A stretch of 41,278 bases of DNA from Caldilineaceae bacterium SB0664_bin_27. Lineage in GTDB: Bacteria; Chloroflexota; Anaerolineae; Caldilineales; Caldilineaceae. Below, in pieces: positions 6,467-13,738 of this stretch. The stretch spans positions 1-41,278 of the forward strand of contig VXRG01000171.1 of NCBI GenBank assembly GCA_009838625.1. The letters are read 5' to 3'. How positions within the stretch are numbered: the stretch's first letter is position 1; each line of letters opens with the position of its first letter. The position numbers were made by a program, and so were the translations under genes. The notes beneath the pieces were generated by a model that was not told where the DNA came from, did no database searches, and saw only the letters and a program-made list of their open reading frames with translations.

Positions 6467-7579
6467 TCAGGCACACAACTCCCCAATCAGCCGCGTATAC
6501 ACCTCCACCGCCTCATGCAGTTGCTCGACCGCGATCCACTCGCCTACGGTGTGGGCCTGGTCGATGTTGCCGGGGCCGAGCACGAGGGCGTCCATATACC
6601 TCTGATAGCATTCGGCTTCGGTGCCGTAGGGAACGGTGACCGCGCGCGGCGCGCCGGTCGCGCGGCAGGCCGCATGGGCCAGTGGGCCGTCGGCGTCAGC
6701 AAAGAACGGGCCGCCGCTGCTGTGGGACACGTCCAGGCCGTGCGCTTCCGCCCTCTCCACAACCATCTGCACCGCTTCCTCGAAGCAGGCGTCGGGCATG
6801 GCCCGCAGTTTGAGGGTGGCGACGGTTCGGGCGGCGGTGACATTGGAGGCGGTGCCGCCGTCGTCGAGCACCAGGTTGAAGCCGTTGGTGGGCGGGTCGA
6901 AGAGTGGGTTCTGGAAGCGTTCTTCGGTGCGGAAGGTCTGCGCCAACTCGGCCATCTCGGCCAGGAACGGGGCGATTAGGAAGTTGGCCGACACGCCTTT
7001 GTCGGTACTGGTGTGCGCGGCCACCCCATGCGCGGTGACGATGATGCCGGCGCCGCCTTTGTGCGCGTAGACCGGCTGCAACTGCGACGGCTCGCAGACG
7101 ATGCAGTATTGGGGCCAGCCGCCCGTCAATGTCTGCGAGCGGATGACGATGTCGTGCGCGCCGGTGTGGCCCCGCTCCTCGTCCGCGGTGACGGCGATGA
7201 CCAGCGGCCGCTCCAGGTCAGCGGCGTTGAAGCGGCAGGCGGCGGCGATGGACGCGGCCAGGGGCCCTTTCATGTCGGCCGAGCCGCGGCCCACCAGGCG
7301 TCCATCTTCCAGAACGGGCGTGAAGGGATCCCAGCCGGCGTCGCCGGGAACCGTGTCCGAATGGCTGAACAGGCCCAGCCCGCCGGCTCCGGCGCCCTTT
7401 TTCGCGACCAGGCTGACCTTCTCCACGTCGAACTGGTCGACATAAGTCAACTCCTCGACGTCGAAGCTGCCCGCCTCCAGCACCCCGCGCAGGAAATCGG
7501 AGATCGCCCGGTTGCTCGTCGGCGTCTCCGAGGGCATTGCGATCAGTTCACTGGTAAGTTCGACAACGTCGATCTCCAT
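6467..7579 (-). CDS. M20 family metallopeptidase (ArgE/DapE-like), copy 1
   Basis: This 370-residue amidohydrolase is of the acetylornithine deacetylase/succinyl-diaminopimelate desuccinylase family, which cleaves N-acyl or peptide bonds with two zinc ions. Expected ligands are present: His73 in SHSDTVPGD (with Asp75), Asp102 in GSADMKGP, the general base pair Glu134-Glu135 in TADEERGH, Glu163 in CEPS, and the last His343 in QAHTVGEW. His189 lies in the dimerisation domain. The ATG at 7579 has GGGAAAGGG upstream and matches the start of its paralogue; the frame extends 11 codons further. A close paralogue of identical length starts about 2 kb away (8470-9582), with a toxin-antitoxin pair between them. 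The exact substrate is not determinable. Confidence 0.92.
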   Translation of the reverse strand: MEIDVVELTSELIAMPSETPTSNRAISDFLRGVLEAGSFDVEELTYVDQFDVEKVSLVAKKGAGAGGLGLFSHSDTVPGDAGWDPFTPVLEDGRLVGRGSADMKGPLAASIAAACRFNAADLERPLVIAVTADEERGHTGAHDIVIRSQTLTGGWPQYCIVCEPSQLQPVYAHKGGAGIIVTAHGVAAHTSTDKGVSANFLIAPFLAEMAELAQTFRTEERFQNPLFDPPTNGFNLVLDDGGTASNVTAARTVATLKLRAMPDACFEEAVQMVVERAEAHGLDVSHSSGGPFFADADGPLAHAACRATGAPRAVTVPYGTEAECYQRYMDALVLGPGNIDQAHTVGEWIAVEQLHEAVEVYTRLIGELCA

Positions 7580-7689
7580 GCCATTGCCCTTTCCCATCAG
7601 GTCTTCTTTCATGAAGGGTTCGTACGGTCACCGTAGTCATGGCGGCCGGCCGCTCGTCTGCTGCTCACGCCCCGGACTGTGTTGGCCCG

Positions 7690-7944
7690 TTACTCTCTGA
7701 TCAATCGCTCATATTCGTCGTGACCGCCAATCCAGACCCATGTGAAATCTCCGTCATCTTCCACAGCGAGGGCTCTATGGGCCCGTCCAGTTCGCACCGA
7801 CCAGAATTTGCCGACCTTTTTGAACTGAAGTGAGGGGTGTCTTGGGTTTGTGTTCAGCGTACGGAAGTTCCGCGTGGCGATCCTTCGAACAGATTCGGGA
7901 AGCTGTTCGAACCGTTTCCAGAATTGGGGCGTGGTCCGGTGCAT
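7690..7944 (-). CDS. RelE/ParE-family toxin-like protein
   Basis: This 84-residue basic protein has the ParE/RelE (HigB/YafQ) layout: FEQLPESVRRIATRNFRTL helix pair, then LQFKKVGKFWSVRTGRAHRA strands and WVWIGGHDEYERLI at the end. Such proteins usually inhibit translation by mRNA cleavage on the ribosome, or act on gyrase. Its ATG (7942-7944) directly abuts the TGA of the preceding gene, a tightly coupled antitoxin-toxin order. It lies 110 bp upstream of the M20 copy 1 start, on the same strand, so the two could share a transcript. Toxicity is inferred from family only. Confidence 0.8.
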   Translation of the reverse strand: MHRTTPQFWKRFEQLPESVRRIATRNFRTLNTNPRHPSLQFKKVGKFWSVRTGRAHRALAVEDDGDFTWVWIGGHDEYERLIRE

Positions 7945-8145
7945 TCAAAGTTTGCGGAGTGTACCCTTTTCTTTTGCCTCTAGGGCCTCGGCAATAAGAT
8001 GATCCATTTTTCCTTCTGCCGAGTCCTCTTCAATCTGCCGGTCCCATTTTTCCCAGTCCAGCTCGCTGAACCACTGTCTGAAGCGAGCGTAATCGTCATC
8101 GGGAAGGGCCAGAACGGCCTCTTGGAGGGCGGTGAGATCCGCCAT
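7945..8145 (-). CDS. putative antitoxin partner
   Basis: This 66-residue acidic protein begins MADLTALQEAVLALPDDDYA and continues RFRQWFSELDWEKWDRQIEE. It ends with a charged helix. Short proteins of this kind are encoded just before RelE/ParE-like toxins and bind them through the C-terminal helix. The ATG at 8145 has AGGAG 8 bases upstream; the longer frame to 8199 is rejected. The stop codon touches the toxin start codon. A sigma70-like promoter lies at 8248-8276. Autoregulation is likely for such modules, but no operator was identified. Confidence 0.78.
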   Translation of the reverse strand: MADLTALQEAVLALPDDDYARFRQWFSELDWEKWDRQIEEDSAEGKMDHLIAEALEAKEKGTLRKL

Positions 8146-8247
8146 CGCTTTTTCTCCTCTCGGTCGCGCCTGCCGGGGCAAGAGGCGTTTGGCCGACATG
8201 CCCTGACCGAGTGTAGTTCTACTCTAGGGGCAATCGCTGCTCCGGGA

Positions 8248-8276
8248 ATTATAGACTGAATCGTGCAGTCGAACAA
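8248..8276 (-). promoter_or_regulatory. sigma70-like promoter for the toxin-antitoxin pair
   Basis: On the minus strand TTGTTC (8271-8276) and a perfect TATAAT (8248-8253) have a 17-bp spacer. The segment CTATTGTTCGACTGC around the -35 matches the DUF433 promoter at 13 of 15 positions. The leader to the antitoxin ATG is about 95 nt, the same length as at the DUF433 gene. Confidence 0.7.
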
Positions 8277-8469
8277 TAGGCGGGTGGGAAAACGGTACTG
8301 GGGATGACTTCATTCGTATGCCGGGGCGACGCTGCGGCATACGGTGCACCTGCGAGTACAGTTACACCGGGGTCGCTTTCCTGAAATATGGGCGCTGGAG
8401 TGGTTCTTCGACCAGGCCGCGCCAAAAGGGACAAGCGCGGCAGGATCGTGAGCGATTCAATCCGTTCTG

Positions 8470-9582
8470 TCAGGCGCAGAGGTCCTCGATCAGCCGCGTG
8501 TACACCTCCACCGCTTCCTGCAGCTGCTCGACCGCGATCCACTCGCCGACCGTATGGGCCTGCGCGATGTTGCCGGGGCCGAGCACCAGCGCGTCCGCAT
8601 ACTCCTGGTAGCACTCGGCCTCGGTGCCGTAGGGCACGGTGACCGCCTGCGCTGCGCCGGTCGCGCGGCAGGCCGCCTGTGCCAGCGGGCCGTCGGCAGA
8701 GGCGAAGAAGGGGCTGATGCTCCGATGCTCCACCTCCAGGCCGTGCGCTTCGGCCCGACCCACAACCATCTGCACCGCTTCCTCAAAGCAGGCATCGGGC
8801 ATGGCGCGGATGCTCAGGCGGACGACAGTACGCGCCGCGGTCACGTTTGTGGCGGTATCGCCGTCGCTGATCACCAGGTTGAAGCCGTTCGTCGGCGGGT
8901 CGAAGAGCGGGTTCTGGAAGCGTTCCTCGCTGCGGAAAACCGGTACAAGGTCGGCCATGTCGGCGAGAAAGGGGGCGACTTTGAAGTTGGCCGACTCGCC
9001 CCTGTCGGTGCTGGTATGCGCGGCGAACCCCCGCGCTGTGACCGTGATGCCGGCGCCGCCCTTGTGCGCGTAGACCGGCTGCAGCTCCGTCGGCTCACAG
9101 ACGATACAGTATTGGGGCCAGCCGCTCGTCAATGTCTGCGAACGGATGACGATGTCGTGCGCGCCGACGTGCCCCCCCTCCTCGTCCGCGGTGACGGTGA
9201 GAAAGAGCGGCTGCTTCAGGTCATCTTCGCTGATGCGGCAGGCCGCGACAATCGACGCGGCCAAGGGGCCCTTCATGTCGGCCGAGCCGCGGCCCACCAG
9301 GCGCCCATTTTCAAGCGCCGGTGTGAACGGTTCCCAGCCGGCGTCGCCCGGCACTGTGTCCGAATGGCTGAAAAAACCCAACCCGCCGGCCCCTGTGCCC
9401 TTCTTCCCTACCAGGCTGACTTTCTCCTCACCGGACGGGTCGATATAGGTGACCTCCTCGACGTCGAAGCCGCCCTCCTCCAGCACCCCGCGCAGGAAAT
9501 CGGAGATCGGCCGGTTGCTGGTCGGCGTCTCCGAGGGCATCGAGATAAGTTTACTGGCGAGTTCGACGACGTCGGTTTTCAT
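8470..9582 (-). CDS. M20 family metallopeptidase (ArgE/DapE-like), copy 2
   Basis: This 370-residue paralogue of the gene at 6467-7579 aligns residue for residue, with all catalytic positions conserved: His73/Asp75 in SHSDTVPGD, Asp102, Glu134-Glu135 in TADEEGGH, Glu163 in CEPT, and His343 in AQAHTVGEW. The differences cluster in residues 44-60 and in the dimerisation domain, where substrate preference is often set, so the copies may have diverged in specificity. GAGAGG precedes the ATG. The two genes are in tandem with the toxin-antitoxin module between them. The gap before it (8277-8469) shows only a weak 6-bp hairpin and no gene. Confidence 0.92.
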   Translation of the reverse strand: MKTDVVELASKLISMPSETPTSNRPISDFLRGVLEEGGFDVEEVTYIDPSGEEKVSLVGKKGTGAGGLGFFSHSDTVPGDAGWEPFTPALENGRLVGRGSADMKGPLAASIVAACRISEDDLKQPLFLTVTADEEGGHVGAHDIVIRSQTLTSGWPQYCIVCEPTELQPVYAHKGGAGITVTARGFAAHTSTDRGESANFKVAPFLADMADLVPVFRSEERFQNPLFDPPTNGFNLVISDGDTATNVTAARTVVRLSIRAMPDACFEEAVQMVVGRAEAHGLEVEHRSISPFFASADGPLAQAACRATGAAQAVTVPYGTEAECYQEYADALVLGPGNIAQAHTVGEWIAVEQLQEAVEVYTRLIEDLCA

Positions 9583-9684
9583 GGCTGTCCTCTCTCACGT
9601 CCGGTTTTCAGACACCGCGATTTTTGGGGTTCGGCGAGAAGGGATTTCACTCTGAACGCCCGAGCGCTATCTGCAAATCGACTA

Positions 9685-10611
9685 TCAATACTTTCCGGCC
9701 AAAATGTCATGAAATGGTACAAATACCAATCCTCTCTGCGCCGCGATAGTTCGCTTTCGCTGCAGCAAGTCTGCTAGATCAATTCGGCCTTCAAGTACTG
9801 AAAAGAGATCCGCACCTTACATGCATAGCAGCCTTGGACGAGTCCCTTTTGGATAGGCTTGTAAGGCCTCATCGCTAAAGCCATTTATTGCTACAAAAAG
9901 CCCTAAGGTGTTGTCTAGCTTGGACTCGACGGCACCATCAAGATCTCGTAAATCACCGAGGGAGACGGGCTCCTTCTGCCATTTGGCTTCCATTAAGAAG
10001 TCATCACCATCAAGGATGAATGCTCCATCAATCTGTTCTCCGAGCAACTTAAAGGGGCCGCGAGGGCTAAGCTCAAAGAGATCGAAAATACCATTCAATA
10101 AGTCTTCAAGATCATAGCCACGTTTTGCTGGGTCGGTTCGTGTGGTCCACTTCACAAAAAGGTCTCTGAACTCCAACAGATGGCTTTGGAATGTCTGTTG
10201 TCTCTCAACCTTCTCCCGCTCTTTCTTGCGTTGAAGCTGTTCTTCCTGCTTTGCTCTAAGTGAGCTGTCGTGGTTCTTCACAAGCAGCCGAAGATGTTCA
10301 AGCTGACGTTCGCCATCTCGCTTTCTCTTTTGACCTTCGGGGAATCGTAACAGATGAGTACAGTCCTTATAATCGAGAGTTTCGGCGAGCAAGAGTCGCA
10401 GAGGTCTCAACCCATCTTCAGACGCGTTCAGGCCTGAAAGAATAGGGTCAATGATGTGGTACTTGTAATTGGTCCAATCTTGAGAGGCTATTGCTTCAGA
10501 TGGCACTTCACAGCGGCCCAAAGTCTCACGAAGATGCTTCTTTGTCCAAAAGACTAAGACAAGCGTTTCCTTTAAGGCATTGATAATCTGATCGGGAAAA
10601 TGATAGGTCAT
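9685..10611 (-). pseudogene. PD-(D/E)XK restriction-type endonuclease interrupted by one in-frame stop
   Basis: The reading frame from the ATG at 10611 (GGGAG upstream) codes for 264 residues and then meets TAA at 9817-9819. It continues in the same frame with 43 more family-like residues, GADLFSVLEGRIDLADLLQR and AAQRGLVFVPFHDILAGKY, to TGA at 9685. The nuclease core is intact: Glu169 in GYDLEDLLNG, Asp195 in EQIDGAF, and the ExK pair Glu208/Lys210 in LMEAKW. A charged coiled coil occupies about residues 95-145. Related Mrr/restriction-like proteins read LLM(D/E)GADL at the interruption, so a single GAA-to-TAA change explains it. Codon use is AT-richer than in neighbours, suggesting transfer. 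The product may be a truncated protein, a sequencing error or a dead gene. Confidence 0.8.
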
Positions 10612-10685
10612 GCCTGCTCCCTAGAAATTCCCAATTCGGATCTGTATTGACAAAAACCTTCGAAGGCCATTACGGACGGCGTCAT

Positions 10686-10979
10686 TCATACAAACAATGC
10701 TTCTCGTTCGATTCGACGCATAAAAGGCGTGTCGATTTTTTTGCTGAGGCGGCGGATATCCACCTCGCGCTCCAGGAGCTGCTCCATATAGATGTACAGC
10801 CCGGCCAATGCGTCGAATTTCGGCTCCTTCAGTTCCACGATCAAGTCAATGTCGCTGCTCTCGATCTGCGTGCCGCAAGCATACGATCCGTAAAGACCGA
10901 TTCGACGCACGCCGAAGCGCCGTTCAAGCTCAGGTTTCGTGCGGTCCAGAACTGTGAGAATCTCGTCTACTGATCTCAT
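10686..10979 (-). CDS. MNT-type minimal nucleotidyltransferase
   Basis: This 97-residue member of the polymerase-beta nucleotidyltransferase fold carries the signature GLYGSYACGTQIESSDIDLI, with Gly31-Ser32 and Asp43/Asp45, and a third acidic residue Asp74 in REVDIRRL. Such proteins (MntA type) usually neutralise HEPN-domain toxins by AMPylation. No HEPN partner is adjacent. Its ATG lies 9 bp after the stop of a YgiT-type zinc-finger gene, and it is followed by the broken nuclease gene. The Shine-Dalgarno site is weak, so translational coupling to the upstream gene is likely. Confidence 0.88.
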   Translation of the reverse strand: MRSVDEILTVLDRTKPELERRFGVRRIGLYGSYACGTQIESSDIDLIVELKEPKFDALAGLYIYMEQLLEREVDIRRLSKKIDTPFMRRIEREALFV

Positions 10980-10988
10980 CGCTGCACT

Positions 10989-11213
10989 TCAGGCAAATTC
11001 GTAGAGCGGCACTGTCATTGCCGGCTTGCGTTTCTCATCAAGCAGGCGCTCAATTCTGCGAACTGTGTCGGGTTCCAGCAGCGCGTCACCGCACACGGAA
11101 CAGACGTCAGCCGGAACATGGTCAATGACAATAACCTGTCCGTCGTGCCGGACAGTATGCATAATTGCTCTCTCCTCGTATTCGCCTGGACAGCCTTCGA
11201 TACTGCATTTCAT
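10989..11213 (-). CDS. YgiT-type zinc finger protein
   Basis: This 74-residue protein carries two zinc-ligand cysteine pairs: Cys3 and Cys8 at the start (MKCSIEGCPG) and Cys38/Cys41 in DVCSVCGDALLEPDTVRRIE. The latter is the hallmark of YgiT/MqsA-like antitoxin zinc fingers, after which DNA-binding helices often follow. Here only a short C-terminal tail remains. The usual partner (MqsR or DUF4258 toxin) is missing; instead a nucleotidyltransferase gene follows 9 bp later. The start lies 9 bp past the stop of the upstream PLP-enzyme gene and has no clear ribosome-binding site of its own. Confidence 0.85.
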   Translation of the reverse strand: MKCSIEGCPGEYEERAIMHTVRHDGQVIVIDHVPADVCSVCGDALLEPDTVRRIERLLDEKRKPAMTVPLYEFA

Positions 11214-11222
11214 GTCGATCTG

Positions 11223-12311
11223 CTATCGCAGTTTGCCCCGCCCGCTGATCGGCCACACGGTCTCGACGATGCCGTCGCGCACGCCATACATCGCGTCGTG
11301 CAGGAAGACGGTTGCGTCGCCGTAGCCGACGATGAAATCCAGCACGTCGCCCACCTGCACGCTCTTGTTCGGCTCGGATAGCGTGATCACGCCGTGCTCG
11401 GCCGAGGCGGAGATGTTGACGACGTTGTCCAAGCTGACGGCTTTGGGCTGGCGTTCCATGCCGGGCAGCGTCTTGAAGCCGGCGTCGGTGACGATGCGGT
11501 CGGGCGCGGGGCGGCTGGTGACCACGGCCTGGCCAAAGAGCGCCGGGTCGGTCGGTACACCCCACATCTGGTAGGTGGCGTCGCCGAAGATGGCGCCACC
11601 GGCCTGGATCTCGGTCACTTCCGGCTGGTGCATTGTTACATCCATCGTGCCGCTGCCGCCGCAGCTGACGATCTCGACCGGCAGCCCCGCGTCGCGGCCG
11701 GCCTGTACGGAGGCCGCCAGTTGACCGATGCACTGCTGGATCGCCCCGGCGCGCTCATCGTCATCCTGGATGTCCAGTGTATGTCCCTCCCAGGCCATCA
11801 TCCCGGCAAGGCACAGCCCGTCCTGCTCGTGGACCGCGCCGGCAAGTGCGACGGCCGCGGAGCCGGGTTCGACGCCAGCCCGGTTCATGCCCACATTGAG
11901 CTCGACGACGACCGGAATTTCGACGCCGATCGCCTGGGCGGCCGCGCCGAGCTCCTCCAGCGTTGCGGTGTTGTCCACCGCGATCTTCACGCTCGCGTGG
12001 CGTTGCAGCGCGGCGATGCGGGCGTATTTCTGGGCGCCCACTACCTGATTGGCGATCAGAATGTCGCGCACGCCGGCGGCCACCATCACTTCGGCCTCGC
12101 CCGGCTTCGCGCAGGTGACGCCGAGCGCGCCGGCGTCGATCATCTTATGCGCGATCGCCGGAATCTTGATCCCTTTTGTGTGCGGCCGCCAGTTCACGCC
12201 GGCGTCGTTGAAATTGTCCATCAGCAACGCAATGTTGCGTTCCAAAATATCCAGATCCACCCACAGCGTCGGCGTATCCAGCTGCTCTTTCGCCCGTCCG
12301 ATTTCAGTCAT
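11223..12311 (-). CDS. PLP-dependent D-threonine aldolase/D-serine dehydratase-like enzyme (alanine racemase fold)
   Basis: This 362-residue fold-type III PLP enzyme has an N-terminal TIM barrel. It opens with LDTPTLWVDLDILERNI and the cofactor-lysine motif WRPHTKGIK; Lys46 is the probable Schiff-base lysine. Downstream are the barrel strands ELNVGMNRAG and SCGGSGTMDV. The C-terminal beta domain ends in FLHDAMYGVRDGIVETVWPI, including the His/Asp region that binds a divalent metal in D-threonine aldolases. It probably acts on D-hydroxy amino acids. AAAGG lies 8 bases before the ATG. It heads a minus-strand run into YgiT and the nucleotidyltransferase, although those may merely have landed behind it. 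Substrate is inferred only from family. Confidence 0.88.
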   Translation of the reverse strand: MTEIGRAKEQLDTPTLWVDLDILERNIALLMDNFNDAGVNWRPHTKGIKIPAIAHKMIDAGALGVTCAKPGEAEVMVAAGVRDILIANQVVGAQKYARIAALQRHASVKIAVDNTATLEELGAAAQAIGVEIPVVVELNVGMNRAGVEPGSAAVALAGAVHEQDGLCLAGMMAWEGHTLDIQDDDERAGAIQQCIGQLAASVQAGRDAGLPVEIVSCGGSGTMDVTMHQPEVTEIQAGGAIFGDATYQMWGVPTDPALFGQAVVTSRPAPDRIVTDAGFKTLPGMERQPKAVSLDNVVNISASAEHGVITLSEPNKSVQVGDVLDFIVGYGDATVFLHDAMYGVRDGIVETVWPISGRGKLR

Positions 12312-12428
12312 TAGGAAAGCCTTTTAGTTTTGTGTTGTGAACTCATGTTACGCAATGATTGACGAAGCGGGTAGCGTCAGGTCGGGGCTTGAAACATGAA
12401 CAGATAAGCCCTTTTTCTTGTTAGCGTT

Positions 12429-12647
12429 CTATTCTTCTCCTGTTCCACCACAGTAGAGACATGCGCCCGTCCCGTCGCAACTGTCACAACTTCTTGATCC
12501 GTGGCAGGAAAAGCATTCGTCGTCAATGAAATCGCAATCGGAGCATGCGCCCGTCCCACTGCAACTGTTACATGCACCTATTCCGAAGCAGATAGAGCAA
12601 TCCGCCGTCGCCGCTAACATAGTCCTGCGTAGCAATTTCGTTCCCAT
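12429..12647 (-). CDS. Cys-rich mini-protein with six CxxC motifs
   Basis: This 72-residue protein carries twelve cysteines in six CxxC pairs at 17/20, 26/29, 35/38, 45/48, 54/57 and 63/66, a period of about 9 residues. Several read CxxCxGTG, like the DnaJ central zinc domain (CSICFGIGA, CNSCSGTGA, CDSCDGTGA, CLYCGGTG). Up to three zinc ions, or an iron-sulfur or other metal cluster, could be bound. There is no J domain and no clear signal peptide. GGGAC precedes the ATG at 12647. It stands alone between the PLP-enzyme and SDR genes on the same strand. The function is unknown; a metallochaperone or redox/zinc protein is possible. Confidence 0.75.
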   Translation of the reverse strand: MGTKLLRRTMLAATADCSICFGIGACNSCSGTGACSDCDFIDDECFSCHGSRSCDSCDGTGACLYCGGTGEE

Positions 12648-12702
12648 AGTGTCCGTCCCTTTCTGTGCGGCAATAGGTACGAGAGTTACAGGTTTTGAAG
12701 CT

Positions 12703-13500
12703 CTACCATGCCGTCCAGCCGCCGTCGACCAGGATATTCTGTCCCGTGATGTAACTGCTGCCTTCGCTCGCGAGCAGCACCACCAGCCCTTTCAGCTCTT
12801 CCGGCTCGCCCATCCGCTTCATCGGCACTTTCTCGGCCAGCCTGGCAACGAACTCCGGCTCTCCTTCGCGCACGTTGGGAGAAGGGAAGGGGCCTGGGCT
12901 GATCGCATTCACGCGCACACCGTCCTGCGCCCAGTAGACTGCCAGATGGCGGGTCAGGTGGATCAGGCCGCCCTTGAGGCCGTGATAGTTGGGCGGGCTG
13001 TTGACGCCGAAACCGGTGTACGCCTCCGGGTAGCTGGCGACGACCCCGTACATGCTGGCGATGTTGATGATCGAGCCGGGCGCGCCGCGGCTGCGCAGAT
13101 GGCGCACAACCTCGCGCGCCAGCAGGAAATAGGCGGTCACGCCGGTGTGATAGGCTTGGTTGAAATCTTCGGCGCTGGCCGTGTCGATGCTGGGCGCGCC
13201 GCCGCCATAGGCGTTGTTGACCAGGATGTCCACCTTGCCCAGGCGCTGCACAACATCCTCCACAAAGACGGGAATGGCGTCGCTGTCGTCCTGCGCCAGT
13301 CCGAAGCCGGCATGGCCGCTTCCGGGCAACGTTTCGGCAAACTCGGCGGCCCGCTCCCCGTCGCGGCTGGTCACCGCGACGGTCGCGCCCGCTTCCGCCA
13401 GCCCGCGGCTCATCGCCGTCCCAAGCAGGCCGGCCGCGCCGGTGATGATCGCGACTTTGCCGCTGAGATCCAGTAGTTCGGAGACCGTCTGTTCAGTCAT
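12703..13500 (-). CDS. SDR family oxidoreductase
   Basis: This 265-residue short-chain dehydrogenase/reductase has the nucleotide-binding TGAAGLLG (20-27), the structural NNAYGG segment, Ser149 in INIASMYG and the Tyr172-x3-Lys176 pair in NYHGLKGG. The C-terminus SSYITGQNILVDGGWTAW is typical of NAD(P)-dependent sugar or hydroxy-acid dehydrogenases. AAAGGAA lies 6 bases before the ATG. A TATAAT-like -10 occurs about 75 bp upstream but lacks a good -35. It is divergent from the pyrophosphatase gene. Substrate unknown. Confidence 0.92.
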   Translation of the reverse strand: MTEQTVSELLDLSGKVAIITGAAGLLGTAMSRGLAEAGATVAVTSRDGERAAEFAETLPGSGHAGFGLAQDDSDAIPVFVEDVVQRLGKVDILVNNAYGGGAPSIDTASAEDFNQAYHTGVTAYFLLAREVVRHLRSRGAPGSIINIASMYGVVASYPEAYTGFGVNSPPNYHGLKGGLIHLTRHLAVYWAQDGVRVNAISPGPFPSPNVREGEPEFVARLAEKVPMKRMGEPEELKGLVVLLASEGSSYITGQNILVDGGWTAW

Positions 13501-13574
13501 GAATTTCCTTTTGTCTGAACTGTAATGTGTGTGATTGAATGAAGGACTGCGGTGCGAGTCAAGGTGCTGAGCAG

Positions 13575-13580
13575 ATTATA
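13575..13580 (-). promoter_or_regulatory. possible -10 element for the SDR gene
   Basis: TATAAT on the minus strand, 75 bp before the SDR start codon. No recognisable -35 hexamer lies at 16-19 bp, so this is a weak call. The rest of the 238-bp divergent gap to the pyrophosphatase shows no confident promoter. Confidence 0.3.
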
Positions 13581-13738
13581 GACACCATAGCCTACTTCGC
13601 CGTCTCGCGCTAAAATAGCGAAGCGGTAGCGCATCTTTTCTTCCACTGGCAGAAAGGCGTTATCATTGTTTAGTTTCAGTCTTTCATAGCTGGCGCCGCG
13701 GGCTGCCGGCTATTCGTTACTACCTGGAGGGACTCTCG

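Noticed and set aside
7641..7652. 12-bp palindrome GCGGCCGGCCGC
   Set aside because: Short GC-only palindromes are expected by chance at this base composition, and it has no partner sites nearby.
8554..9777. 407-codon plus-strand open frame
   Set aside because: It is antisense to the M20 copy 2 gene; its Arg/Val/His-rich sequence matches the mirror of GC-rich coding and has no family motif.
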